A stretch of 64,000 nucleotides of DNA from Epiperipatus broadwayi (lineage: Eukaryota > Onychophora > Udeonychophora > Euonychophora > Peripatidae): assembly GCA_028023455.1 (NCBI GenBank), contig JAQFVV010000043.1, positions 3,473,483-3,537,482 of the forward strand, in the 5' to 3' direction. The position numbers were made by a program, and so were the translations under genes. Shown here one piece after another: positions 35,660 through 46,185 of this stretch. Position 1 is the first letter of the stretch; every line of letters starts with the position of its first letter. The notes under the pieces are model-generated. The model worked only from the letters and a program-made list of their open reading frames with translations. It did no database searches and was not told the origin of the DNA.

Positions 35660-36675
35660 TGAAGATGATTTTAAAAAACCTAAAAAATTATAATTAAATC
35701 ACAATAATATACATTTTTTTTTAAAAAGTGGCCTAAAAACGTTCGAATTTGAAGTTATTGATGATGATCAAATAAATTTCAATTATTTTTATGAGTTTAT
35801 AAAGTATTTTTTAAAATATAATTTACTATCTATTTACCTTGCTTCACCTTAAAGTAAATATTCCAAATAAAACCTAACATTATTTACATTTAACCATGTA
35901 AAATTTAAAACTCATAATTATGTGTAAAACGCCAGAGTTTTAACATATATATTTTCAAACAAAACAAACATAAAAGATTTAAGCACTTTATTTTTTAAAA
36001 ACTTTAAAACATTTATTTCGATCTCCATCTAGTCTCTTACCTCCTGGCTCTTTGGCATATAGGGTGTGATGATGACGAGCTGAAGGTTAAAGATTAAGGG
36101 GAGTAAAGGGTTTGGCTCCTGTTGATTCAAAGCTAAGTGGACAAACACCACTCCTTTGAAAAATAGTTGGAGAATATAGGTAACATTAATTTGTTGAGTT
36201 TTCAATGCCTTATGGTAATTAAATATATTGTATTTTAAATACAAAAAAATAAAAAGAAATGAATGTATATTTACACATATAAATATATATTTGAGTATAA
36301 CTACATGTGCACACACGCACATATAAAATAACCGTTAGTTTTTTTAAAAAAAAGTTTTTATCTACATTTTTTAAAAAAAAAGACAAAACGTCTAAGAGGT
36401 AGCAATCAATCAAAATAAAACATCTAAACTTAAAAAAACAACAACACATATATATATATACTGACGTAGATAATGTCATATCTACTTCATGGTCACCCGG
36501 ATTGTCTTACACATAAGGAAAGTTGGTTAATACGAATTGTAAGGCTCGATAATAAAAATAGCACTGCAATTTTTTATTAAAGAGGTCATAAAAATAATAT
36601 ATAATGATGTAATAGGTTTTATTAGTAAAATATAAAGGATTTGAATGATAAAAGAAAAAAAATAATTTTATAATG
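35660..36675. other. AT-rich spacer, no gene seen
   Basis: Open frames on the minus strand near 36.03-36.48 kb have no recognisable motifs and overlap homopolymer and TA-rich runs. Confidence 0.45.
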
Positions 36676-36995
36676 TAAAATAAAATATTGTTACATTTTC
36701 ATTTACCATTGTCAAACTCCCTCCACTCACAACTTTGACGCCATCCATTTCAGATAAATACACTAATGATTATTATTAATCATTTTCGAATCTAGAGATT
36801 ATCTCTAGCACAGATATAAACTTTAAACCTCAGTTAAAGATTAATATATCTGATTTTGTTAATTTTACACACACGGAGTTATTCACCTTTCTCTGTCCCG
36901 TATGTAATATCTTTATAGATATAATAAACACCTACATACTTCCCCATTCTTTTCAAATTCATATATATAAAGCTATAATAAAAGACAAATGACCC

Positions 36996-37035
36996 CCAAA
37001 ATGCATTTCGTGCTAAACCAGCACTCATCAGTTGG
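36996..37035 (-). ncRNA. Hammerhead ribozyme, complete by inspection
   Basis: Minus strand: stem I CCAA/UUGG, CUGAUGA (37025-37031), stem II GUGCU-GGUUU-AGCAC (five perfect pairs directly adjacent to the core), GAAA, palindromic stem III AUG/CAU, cleavage-site base U (37000). All consensus core residues present. Confidence 0.85.
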
Positions 37036-37491
37036 CCCAGATCACTATCTCTCATATATATCTCTATTATATGCAAGGTATTTATCTAGAGTAAATTGTT
37101 ACATTTTCATTTACCATTGTCAAACTCGCTCCACTCACAACTTTGACGCCATCCATTTCAGATAAATACACTAATGATTATTACTAATTATTTTCGAAAC
37201 TAGAGATTATCTCTAGCACAGATATAAACTTTAAACCTCAGTTAAAGATTAATATATCTGATTTTTTAAAATTTATCCACATGGAGTTATTCACCGTTCT
37301 CTGTCCCGCATGTAATATCTTTATAGATATAATAAACGCCTCCACACTTCCCCATTCTTTTCAAATTGAAATGGATGGCGTCAAAGTTGTGAGTGGAGGA
37401 AGTTTGACAATGGTAAATGAAAATGTAACAATTTACTCTAGATAAATACCTTGCATATAATAGAGAGATATATGAGAGATAGTGACCTGGG

Positions 37492-37531
37492 CCAACTGAT
37501 GAGTGCTGGTTCAGCACGAAATGCATCTTGG
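37492..37531 (+). ncRNA. Hammerhead ribozyme, complete by inspection
   Basis: Opposite-arm partner of 36996-37035. CCAA, CTGATGA (37496-37502), stem II GTGCT-GGTTC-AGCAC, GAAA, ATG/CAT stem III, C37527 as cleavage-site base and TTGG closing stem I. This is the best hammerhead candidate in the window, with the preferred C at the cleavage position. Confidence 0.88.
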
Positions 37532-37946
37532 GGGTCATTTGTCTTTTATTATATCTTTATTTATATGAATTTGAAAAGAATGGGGAAGTGTGGAAGTGTT
37601 TATTATATCTATAAAATAAAATAATGTAGCTAATATTGATATCAAAAAATAAAAGATTAGAATCACAAAAAATGTACTTAAAAGAATATACGATAGAATT
37701 TATGTTAGTATGTGTGTTTGCATCAAACACAACATGATTAAGATATATATAAATAAATTATTAATTTTAATTAGTCATTCATAAGACTAGAGATTATCCA
37801 TTTAATGAATAATATTTCTGTAGTGTTGTTTTCACTATACCACTCTCAAGCAAGGTAGGAACTAGTTTCTATCCACTTTTGACACCTTGTGTAAGAATGT
37901 AATCGTAAACATATGAGCAAAGACATGGGAAGAAGATGTATAATCC

Positions 37947-37988
37947 CCAAAATGCACATTTCAAGCTGAATCAGCACTCATCAGTCGG
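37947..37988 (-). ncRNA. Hammerhead motif, core intact
   Basis: Minus strand: CCGA/UUGG stem I (one G-U), CUGAUGA, stem II GUGCU/AGCUU partly mismatched, GAAA, AUG-UG-CAU stem III, U cleavage base. Confidence 0.6.
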
Positions 37989-38266
37989 TCAGATAAACTC
38001 TTACACATATCTTTATCATTGTTTACTATGTCAAACTTATTGTCCTCACAACTTAGACACAAATCACTTTATGGAAATATTAATTTTAATTAGTCATTCA
38101 TAAGACTAGAGAATATTCATTTAATGAATAATATTTCTGTAAGTATTATTTTCACTACACAAATCTCGCACAAGGTAGGGACTGGTTTCTATCTGTGTTT
38201 AATACCTTGTGAAATGATATAATTATAAACATATGGAAAAGACATGTGAAAAAGATGTGTGATCCC

Positions 38267-38308
38267 CCATGATGCACATTTCATGCTGAACCAGCACTCA
38301 TCAGTTGG
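38267..38308 (-). ncRNA. Hammerhead motif, core intact
   Basis: Minus strand: CUGAUGA (38298-38304), stem II GUGCU-GGUUC-AGCAU, GAAA, AUG-UG-CAU stem III, C as cleavage base; stem I CCAA/AUGG with its first pair mismatched. Confidence 0.65.
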
Positions 38309-38835
38309 CCCAGATTATATTCTCTTACACACATCTTTATCATTGTTCACTATATATAGATGAAGAATTACATCCTTCTACATGGTGTTAAAAGCAGATA
38401 GAAAACAGGACTCGCCTTGCATGAGAGTGGTGTAGTGAAAATGACACTACATAAATATTATTCATTAAATGGATAATCTCTAGTCTCATGAATAACTAAT
38501 TAAAATCAATAATATATTTCCATGAAGTAGATTGTGTCAAAGTTGTGAGGACAGTAAGTTTGACACTTATAATTTAAACTGTAGGAATTTCCCATTTATA
38601 TATAGTGAACAATGATAAAGATATGTGTAAGAGAATGTGATCTGGGTCTACTGATGAGTGCTGATTCATCAAGAAATATCAATCTTAGGGATCATACATT
38701 TTTTTCATGTCTTTGCTCATATGTTAATAATTACAGCTTCACCCAAGGTGTTAAAAGCTGATAGAAACCAGTCCCTATCTTGTGTGAGCGTGGTGTAGTG
38801 AAAATAACCCTACAGAAACATTATTCACATATAAA

Positions 38836-39455
38836 TATTTTTTTTTAAAAAAAATAGGAAATGAAAAAACAACAACAAGATTTTATTCTAATTTTAAAAT
38901 TGCATTTTATGTTTGGAAACAATAGAATAATAAAATAACTTGTAATTATCTATAGATAGATCTAATGTATCTTTTAATGTAAGATAAGAATTTAATTGAA
39001 AGATAGTTATACTATAACTTTTTTTTTTAATTAAACATAATTAAGGTATTCAAGATTGTGAAAAACATGAGATCACTGAGATATGAAGGTGAGTTTCTTT
39101 GGAAAAACTGATTCCTTTCACTCATTGAAGCTGAATACTAATGAGGCCAACAATGTTTAATGTCTAAAAAGTCTGCCTCGGATCCCATATTTTTCAACTT
39201 TAATATGCTGCACTGATGAAGTTACAACTCACAATGCAACTGGAAAGATGGAACCAACAAGTATTTGTGCAACAGCCAGAGTAAAAAAAAATCAACTCTG
39301 TCATGGAAGCTTATATATGACATTTCAGCTTTACCTGATAAAAGGAAGCAATACATGTATATGTCTTTGAGGAAAAACCATGTATAAACTGTGGAGCCTC
39401 ACAACTGGAACAATTTCTGCAATAAATTGTTCTATCACAGATATATATTTGACAA
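38836..39455. other. Spacer, no gene seen
   Basis: Nothing recognised apart from homopolymer runs. A CTGATGA at 39213 lacks the rest of a hammerhead. Confidence 0.45.
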
Positions 39456-39459
39456 TACC

Positions 39460-39625
39460 GAGTTCAATTTCCTACGATAGAGCTGATATATAGCCGGAAA
39501 GCTTTTGGCTATAATTCTAGCCCAACATTGTCCATAAATTACTAAACTCACAGACTGAGAGCTGGGGCTAGAATTATAGCCAAAAGCTTTCCTACTGTAT
39601 GTCAGCCCTAACATAGGAAATTAAG
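39460..39625. mobile_element. Small foldback element
   Basis: Arms with CAATTTCCTACGATAG and AAAGCTTTTGGCTATAATTC on the left, and GAATTATAGCCAAAAGCTTT and AACATAGGAAATT on the right; loop about 50 bp near 39522-39570. No HHR core and no clear TSD. Confidence 0.6.
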
Positions 39626-39817
39626 CCCTGTATATATATATGAGATAAATTATTTGATTTAAAAAACTGTTTATAATTTAGATTTGCTTTAATAACCCTA
39701 TTTTTGCTTTAGTCTCACAAAAATGAATTGTATATTTGTGTAGTTATTGTTAGATAATTAATTATATATCTTTAGTATATGAAATATTGTAAATTCTTAA
39801 TTAGAAAAAAACCACAT

Positions 39818-39936
39818 ATGTCTTTATTGCTGGGGAGTTCATAAAAAATTTGAGTGCCAGACCTGTGAGTGACAGAATTGATCCTGGAACCTCCCAATCA
39901 CTAATTGGACTCTACCAACTGTGATAGATTGCACAT
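39818..39936 (-). mobile_element. SINE-A copy
   Basis: Minus strand shares TTATGAACTCCCCAGCAATAAAG end and a TTCTGTCACTCACAGG-bearing middle with the 45.1-kb copy. Diverged; no TSD seen. Confidence 0.55.
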
Positions 39937-40069
39937 CTTCATTAAAATGCAGAAATGAAAAATTATAGTTAATTTATTTTAATAATCAATAAGAGAATAT
40001 AGAAAAGACATACTTAATTCTTCTTATAGAATTAGTTTTAAAATTTTAATACTGGTTAAAATGCATATA

Positions 40070-40262
40070 GTCAAAATAAAAGTCATAGATCACATGACCC
40101 TATCTCTTAAGCTTGTAAGTTATAAAACAATGAGGAGTGCCAATTCCTCTACAAGCTTTGTGTTAAATGCTTAGCCAGAGCCAAGCACTTAAAATATCTT
40201 TGTCAGGAACCCCTCCCCAAACCCCTGACTATGGTTTCGTGCTTTGGCACTCCTCAGAGTAT
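40070..40262. mobile_element. FB-3 element with intact minus-strand hammerhead
   Basis: Leader AAAGTCATAGATCACATGACC and CTTAAGCTTGTAAGTTAT as in the reverse-oriented copy at 1.1-1.29 kb. Ends at CTCCTCAGAG. The start of its body (GAGGAGTGCCAA, about 40133) resembles the hammerhead of the far end, suggesting an incomplete inverted arm. Confidence 0.65.
40222..40262 (-). ncRNA. Hammerhead motif, FB-3 type, intact core
   Basis: Minus strand: CUGAGGA (40251-40257), stem II GUGC-CAAA-GCAC, GAAAC, two-pair stem III around CAUA, GUC with C as cleavage base. Stem I is weak (two clear pairs). Confidence 0.65.
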
Positions 40263-40314
40263 ATTTCTTTTTAAAAAGTATCTCCTTTCAAATATATAGA
40301 TGGGTATAACAAAA

Positions 40315-40440
40315 AAAATAAGAAGGTGTGCAGGGGTGATGTGGAGAAGAGAAGCTAAAGATTGGAGAAGATGGTTTGAACTTGGAGAGACCTTTATTCT
40401 GCAATGGATTGATAATAGTTGTTGATGATGATGATAACAA
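40315..40440 (+). mobile_element. LINE 3' terminus with TGATGA tail
   Basis: Plus-strand sequence GTGCAGGGGTGATGTGGAG then the codons for FELGETFILQWIDN and TGATGATGATGA tail. Same family as 2.3-4.8 kb; severe 5' truncation. Confidence 0.8.
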
Positions 40441-40764
40441 AAAACTAAAAAGAGTTGTAGTAAATAAAATAATTTCCTAATAATATTTTAGATTGTCAAA
40501 AATATTAAAATTTAGATAAATTAGTCAGAGAGCACAATAATCATAGCAGTTAATATGGTGTGTGTGCATGCGTGTGGAAATATGTGCTGAGATGTGTGAA
40601 ATGTCCGAAATTTAGAATAAATGACTGCTAAAACATTTGTTTGAATTTTCTGGAGAAGAAAGACCAAAGTTTTTTTACACATTTCTAGCTAGTAACCGAA
40701 AAATTTGATTCAAATCATTAACGTTATAATTCAAATTTTGTAAAAACTGTTCTCATTGTCAATA

Positions 40765-41125
40765 AACTCCACATGACCACCACCTCTTATGCTTGTGTAT
40801 AACTGTTGTTAAAACATGCAAAACTCACTATACATATTGCCACACACAGAAAGCTAGAGTAATCAATGGATGCCAGAAGGCTTGTGCATAAAATCCCCAT
40901 TTAGTGCCTACTCATTCAATATCCCCAAACTAGTTTCTGGCTTGTGGCTTTTGTCAGTGAGTGAGATTTAAGGTTCCTCACTGACAAAGGTCACAAGCCA
41001 GAAAATAGTCTGGGGATATTGAATGAATAAGCACTAGATGGGGATTTTATGCACAAGCCTTTTGGCATCCATTGATTACTCTAGCTTGCTGTGTGTGGCA
41101 ATACATATAGTGAGTTTTGCCTGTT
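40765..41125 (+). mobile_element. FB-1 foldback element
   Basis: Leader (AAACTCCACATGACCACC), TIRs GCAAAACTCACTATACAT and its mirror ending GAGTTTTGCC near 41122. HHR positions in both arms are mutated (CTGACAA; right arm also GAAAA for GAAAC). TSD not clear. Confidence 0.75.
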
Positions 41126-41129
41126 TTTT

Positions 41130-41729
41130 TTGTATGTGTATTTTAGCCTTAAAACTGCTTCTACTACTAAAAAGAGAAAAATAAACAAATTAAAATATTC
41201 CCCTCATAAACATGAAAAAAAATTGATGTTCTCAAATTATAAAATAACAGAAAAATAAACAAGCACTTTATTTTATAGATGTAGAAATTTTTCAATTATC
41301 TGAAGTGAACAGATAAAAAGCATTAGTACAAAGGCTTAAAAATAAGCAAACCTACAATAAATTGGCAAAGGAAAGTCATTATTTATTGAACAGTAAAGTT
41401 GTGGGATTCTAAAAGCACTCATGTAAGCTCATTATTCAATGAATGGTAATGATTTTTTAAAGGATACAAAAAACTTCATGTATGAAATAGTGGCCTGATA
41501 TGGAATGTGATTATCATTTATGAATTTCTTAATGAGAAAATCAAAACAGATTGTGAAGAAGAATATGGCAAAAGTGATATCCCTGCAGATTTTTAATTTT
41601 GACTCAAAGAAGGTGAAGATATATTTCTAGCTTTTAGAAGATCAAATAAAAATTTCTTTTCTTGGACAAATCTGGAAGGGATCTAATTTGATTATGTCAA
41701 AAACTGACTTGAATATCTAGTTATGCAAC
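41130..41729. other. AT-rich spacer, no gene seen
   Basis: Nothing recognised. Confidence 0.5.
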
Positions 41730-41739
41730 CTTGTTAGTT

Positions 41740-41838
41740 TTTTTTTCTCCATATGTCATAGCATTGGCTGGGAGGTGAACCCGCAACAACTGTCTGCAAC
41801 CAACTGCTTGCTTGCAAGGCCCGGCTAACAATGTTTGA
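41740..41838 (-). mobile_element. SINE-B copy with 10-bp TSD
   Basis: Minus strand: TTGCAAGCAAGCAGTTGG, B box GGGTTCACCTCCC, tail ATGACATATGGAG. CTTGTTAGTT flanks at 41730-41739 and 41839-41848. Closely related to the 63.6-kb copy. Confidence 0.85.
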
Positions 41839-41848
41839 CTTGTTAGTT

Positions 41849-42130
41849 GGTTTAATCACAATTTCCTATATAAAAATCACTTCCTTGAAAATTAAAAAGC
41901 AGACACAGTTTTTACCCCTTGATGACAGAATGAGAAATATAGGTCCCAAAACAAACAGAAGATGTAGTCATACCTGTGAAGTTTTTGGAATCAATATTTT
42001 TAAAAGTAATAAATCTCAGCTTTTTAAACATAGATGAAGCAGTTTTTCTTTATGCAGAATTTAATATAATTATTAATCCACAATTTAACAAATAGACCTT
42101 TTCAAGTAAAATTCAACAAAACATACAACA
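41849..42130. other. Spacer, no gene seen
   Basis: An open frame of 68 codons at 41831-42037 overlaps the SINE flank; no motif. Confidence 0.4.
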
Positions 42131-42132
42131 TA

Positions 42133-42415
42133 TATGTATATTATAATTGAAATAATAAATTTAACGGTTTACAAACTATTATAAACAATCCTTAAATCCA
42201 GAGAAGTACTTTTGGTTAATTTCTTAAACCTAAATACGAGACTCATGGGATTTGAATTGATGACGTATGCTTCTGCTTTGTTTTGTTTTTAATTTAATGG
42301 TAGTTGAGGCAGGTTTAAGAAATTAACCAAAGTACGTCTGTGGATTTAAGAATTGTTTATAATAGTTTGTAAACCGTTAAATTTATTATTTCAATTATAA
42401 TTACAATTTTGTTTT
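42133..42415. mobile_element. Foldback element with about 100-bp arms
   Basis: Left arm TAATTGAAATAATAAATT, ACGGTTTACAAACTATTATA, GGTTAATTTCTTAAACCT mirrors the right arm AGGTTTAAGAAATTAACC, TATAATAGTTTGTAAACCGT, AATTTATTATTTCAATTA. Loop about 75 bp. No HHR. TSD not resolved. Confidence 0.75.
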
Positions 42416-42874
42416 AAATAATGGACATTTTATTTATATTATATATACAAAACAAAATATCCTTCCCATCATTCACTTCAACATCCAACTTTCTTTAACA
42501 TCAAAGGATTATATATTTAGTTAAAGTACTTTAAAAATAGTAATAATAGCAAATCAACGTCTTAATGATGGTAAATATTATAAAGAAACAAGTGCAATAT
42601 CTATCTTTACTTTATTTATTTCTATCTGAATTTCTTTCACGGATAATATTTTTGGTACTAAATTTTTAATGGACGTGTTGTAACATGTTAAAAAAAAGTA
42701 AAGTTTAGCTCATTGATTTTCAAATAGTATCACATTCCTATGGATAAAATGATATTATTGATGGACGAATATTTGTTTAATTAATAAAGTGATTAAATAT
42801 TTTTACAGATATTTCAGTAATTAAGCTGATGACACATTAAGTTTAAAAATGGTGCTAATTTGCAATAAGTAATG
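42416..42874. other. AT-rich spacer, no gene seen
   Basis: Nothing recognised. Confidence 0.5.
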
Positions 42875-42888
42875 AATAGTGAAGGAGC

Positions 42889-43246
42889 CAATAAACATCA
42901 CATGACCACCTCCTCTTATGCTTGTGTATAACTTGTTAAAACAGGCAAAACTTTATACATTGCCACACCTAGCAAGCTAGAGTAATCAATGTATGCCAGA
43001 AGGCTTGTGCTTAAAATCCCCATCTAGAGCCTACTCATCCAATATCCCCAGACTCCTAAGATTTAGATGCAGTGCTTTCAGATCAAAGGCTCCTCACTGA
43101 TGAAGGCCATAAGCCAGAAACTAGTTTGGCGATATTGGATGAGTAGGCACTAGATGGGGATTTTATGCACAAGCCTCCTGAAATCCATTGATTACTCTAG
43201 CTTGCTGTGTGTGGCAATATATCTAGTGAGTTTTGCCTGTTTAAAC
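42889..43246 (+). mobile_element. FB-1 foldback element, perfect 14-bp TSD
   Basis: AATAGTGAAGGAGC occurs at 42875-42888 and 43247-43260. Leader ATAAACATCACATGACCACC, left arm from GGCAAAACT, right arm to AGTTTTGCCTG. Left-arm ribozyme region is deleted; right-arm HHR remains. Confidence 0.88.
43091..43132 (+). ncRNA. Hammerhead motif, FB-1 type, core intact
   Basis: CTGATGA (43097-43103), stem II GGC/GCC, GAAAC, cleavage base U (43126). Stem I TCCTCA/TGGCGA has one C-C mismatch. Confidence 0.65.
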
Positions 43247-43260
43247 AATAGTGAAGGAGC

Positions 43261-44060
43261 AAAGAAAAACGTGTGAGCTGCAGTTATAGTATTTAAAAGT
43301 TGAAAGGCCACTAGAAATGATGTTAAGAAGATGATGAGTGGAACTAAAAGATTGATGTTGTTAATTATTTAAAATCATTTGAAAGATATAACTTCATAGG
43401 AAGATGGAGAAATAGCATGTAAGCTGCTAGCTAGATTGGCATGTAAAGAATAGTGTAACTAGAATTGAAATTATTTGTGATAACGATAATATACTGCTGT
43501 ATATGTTTTCTTTGCATGTGGTGTAGGACTAAGTTATTGATAATTTATAAAATTAAGAAACTTTTCTTAGACTGCTGTAATTTATAAATATATGTGCTGA
43601 TACACTCTCCTAAGAAAAACTATAACTGCATGAAAATTATCAAAAACTAAGCACTTTTGGTAGCATTAAATGCCACCATAGTCACAGCCTTTGTTTTTTT
43701 CTGGGGAAAAAATGTCAAGGCCATAAATGTTGGAGAAGAAATGAGATCTTTACTTTGGTGTGGGTTATCGGAAGACTGTTTTACTTTACATAAATACCAA
43801 CTGTCTGTTTTTATTTAAATAAATATATTTGTGTTTATATATAAATGCATACATTTATATAACATTTAAAATATTAATAGACAAAATTTATTTAAAATTA
43901 ACAAAAAACAAACAAAACTGATGAGAATTATTGTTATCTAAGTATTTTTAATTAAATTCAATTTTTAAGAATATTTAAATGACATTTTTGAATGATTTAA
44001 ACTATTGCTTATTTGTATTTACATTAACTTAATGGAACAAATTCAATATGCAAATTTACA
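43261..44060. other. AT-rich spacer, no gene seen
   Basis: Nothing recognised. Confidence 0.5.
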
Positions 44061-44072
44061 ATTAATAATATT

Positions 44073-44691
44073 CGGGATTCAAACTCAGACTTTCACATGA
44101 CCCACCACTCTCAGTGCCATCTCATATTGCTGACCCACCTGATCACACACCTGTTGAAAAAATAAATAATCACTAATATACGTATTTCATGCTAAACCAG
44201 CAATCATCAGTTGGTCTAGATTACTATCCTCACACATATATACAATCAGTGCTCAGCTTTATATTAAGATAGCCAATCTTCATACTTTAATGGACAGGCT
44301 TCAAACTATTCCAACTCACAACTCTTCAGCCTTCCATTTCATTGAAAATCTGATGATGGAACGTTCAAAGCCCTTGTTAGTGCCAATGTTGTCATCCTAC
44401 CCATGTTGACATATTAGTCATTCTGACCCCTCATGTACAGGAGAATAATCTATTTATACATACATATGTGAGGACTGGGAAGACCTTTTACGCACTATTT
44501 ATATAAATTAATACATTGTACAGGATTAAACCTGCATTTATATATGTAATATATGCGGGATTCGAACTCAGACTTTTACACGACCCACCACTCTCAGTGA
44601 CATCTCATATTGCTGACCCACTTGATCACACACATGTTGAAAAGATAAATAATCATATATAAATGCAGGTTTAATCCTGTACAATGTATTG
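44073..44691. mobile_element. FB-4 element, 12-bp TSD, tandem end
   Basis: ATTAATAATATT at 44061-44072 and 44692-44703. One full unit (44073 to about 44500) is followed by a truncated direct repeat of its first 100 bp (from about 44551: GCGGGATTCGAACTCAGAC, CATCTCATATTGCTGACCCA). A short inverted copy of the GCAGGTTTAATCCTGTAC region joins them. Confidence 0.8.
44172..44215 (-). ncRNA. Hammerhead motif, FB-4 type
   Basis: Minus strand: ACCAA, CUGAUGA, UGCU/AGCA stem II, GAAA, palindromic AUAC/GUAU stem III, A, UUAGU (one stem I mismatch). Core intact. Confidence 0.7.
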
Positions 44692-44703
44692 ATTAATAAT
44701 ATT

Positions 44704-45117
44704 TTAAATTTTAAGAAGTTAAAAGGAATGAAGAAGACCGACTTGTGACGAATTTCTTAATTTCTCAGTAGCGATTTAAAAAATATTAAAAAATGATTAC
44801 CTCAACGAGTAGTTTGCAAATTTCCTTTTTGGCTTTTCAAGATAATCCTAATATAGAAAAAAAAAACATTTTACATTTTTAGAGCAAATAAACAAACAAA
44901 TAAAAAAAAATATTTATCAGAAATTCTTTCATTCATAAACCTTGTTCCAATTTCTCACAAAAACATGAATATTTAGATTTATTTATGCATACAAGTAATT
45001 ATATAAATAAATACAAAAACATATTCATATAAATCAATCACAATTCAAAATATTAAGTCAAATACTAATCACAATGTAAACAACACATTTTATTTCTAAC
45101 AGGCGATTTTAAAAAAA
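44704..45117. other. AT-rich spacer, no gene seen
   Basis: Nothing recognised. Confidence 0.5.
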
Positions 45118-45120
45118 AGA

Positions 45121-45225
45121 CATAGCTTTATTGCTCTGGAGTTCATAAGAAGTTCGACCGCCAGATTAGACCCAGGGATCTCCCAATCCCAAGTCGGATG
45201 CTAAACAATTCAGAGCGCCACATGT
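45121..45225 (-). mobile_element. SINE-A copy, best preserved
   Basis: Minus strand: GGCGCTCTGAATTGTTTAGC (A-box-like), CGACTTGGGATTGGGAGATC (anticodon-arm-like), GGGTCTAATCT (B-box-like), tail CTTATGAACTCCAGAGCAAT. tRNA-derived SINE. No TSD found. Confidence 0.65.
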
Positions 45226-45603
45226 GGTAATAATCAAAAACAAAAAAGAATTTCATATAATTTGAAGATTCAGAAAACATCTCTATATAGGAAGAAATGG
45301 AAAAGTAATAAATGAAAACATTATTTAATCTAGTTTGCTTTCAAACCTGCTTAACTGTATAAATTTAATACTTTTAGTGAAATAGCTGACACTAAACCAA
45401 ACAGCTTAGTAAAAGTCATTCAAATTTAGCCAAAGTAGAAAAATCATTTTGGACCTTTTAATTCTACATAGACTACACACAATAATTTCCCCAAAAAAAC
45501 AATTTTTGCTTCCTTTTTCAAGGTCATGTATAGAACAGTTTCCAGTATATATCTCATTTAAGAAATTAAATTATTGTTAGTCTATAGATAGATTATATAA
45601 TTA

Positions 45604-45636
45604 CCACACACACACACACACACACACACCACCACC
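45604..45636. repeat. (CA)n microsatellite
   Basis: About 13 CA units followed by ACC units. Confidence 0.95.
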
Positions 45637-45769
45637 ATCATCAAAATGGAAATTAATGAAGTTTGTTATGCAGTTTTTTAATAGAAATTATAATAAAGAA
45701 CAAGAACAATATGTAACAGCTATAACTGAATAAATAAGTGGGTATGCTAACCTCTATTACAGTCTCACT

Positions 45770-46185
45770 GGTTGGGGTGGCATTTGCAACAGAATGAATA
45801 TGTGGGCCATTAAAGAATAGGCCTGGTTTGATAATGTCCATGGAATTATGGCACTATTTGTAACAGAATAAATATGAGGGTATGCTATTTTAATTTTTCA
45901 CAGATTTGGGAGTCATTTTTTAATTGAATAACTATGATGATCATGAGAATTTAATATAATCTAAATGAAAATATAACTCAATCATAAGTCATCATTTGAA
46001 ACTGAATAAAAATATACTCTGAACACCATTTGTAACAGGATAAAATTATGGATTATACTGTATCCTGAGCCATAGTCTAGTTATTGATCACCAGTCGTAA
46101 CAGAATAAAAATATGAACCAAGGAAGAACAAGCCTAATTTAATAACATCTGTAAATTGTAGCATCATTTATGACAGAATAAAAAT
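45770..46185. repeat. Decayed minisatellite, irregular 60-80-bp spacing
   Basis: Variants of ATTTGTAACAGAATAAAAAT recur at about 45783, 45852, 46005, 46030, 46088 and 46158, often preceded by CAC/ATC. Possible older copies continue to about 47.1 kb. Confidence 0.5.

Larger units (their letters stand above)
36688..37611. mobile_element. FB-4-related composite: tandem plus inverted units, two intact hammerheads
   Basis: A first unit (36690-37095) is followed by a truncated direct repeat (37097-37368) and then by an inverted unit (37369-37611). For example CATTTACCATTGTCAAACTC occurs at about 36702 and 37108 and inverted near 37410. Possible 12-bp duplication TAAAATAAAATA (36676-36687 and 37612-37623), in low-complexity sequence. 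Direct-plus-inverted arrangement is like that of PLE pseudo-LTRs. No coding capacity. Confidence 0.75.
37770..38835. mobile_element. Second FB-4-related composite: two direct units plus inverted unit
   Basis: Direct repeats start at about 37766 and 38082 (TTTTAATTAGTCATTCATAA) and an inverted unit runs from about 38350 to 38820 (ATTCATTAAATGGATAATC; TCCCTATCTTGTGTGAG). Three or four HHR positions: 37947-37988 and 38267-38308 on minus, about 38647-38690 on plus. Same architecture as 36688-37611 but more diverged. Confidence 0.7.

Noticed and set aside
39213-39245. CTGATGA with nearby GAAAG, hammerhead candidate
   Set aside because: No closing stem III or UH cleavage position, an extra G before GAAA, and no matching stem I.
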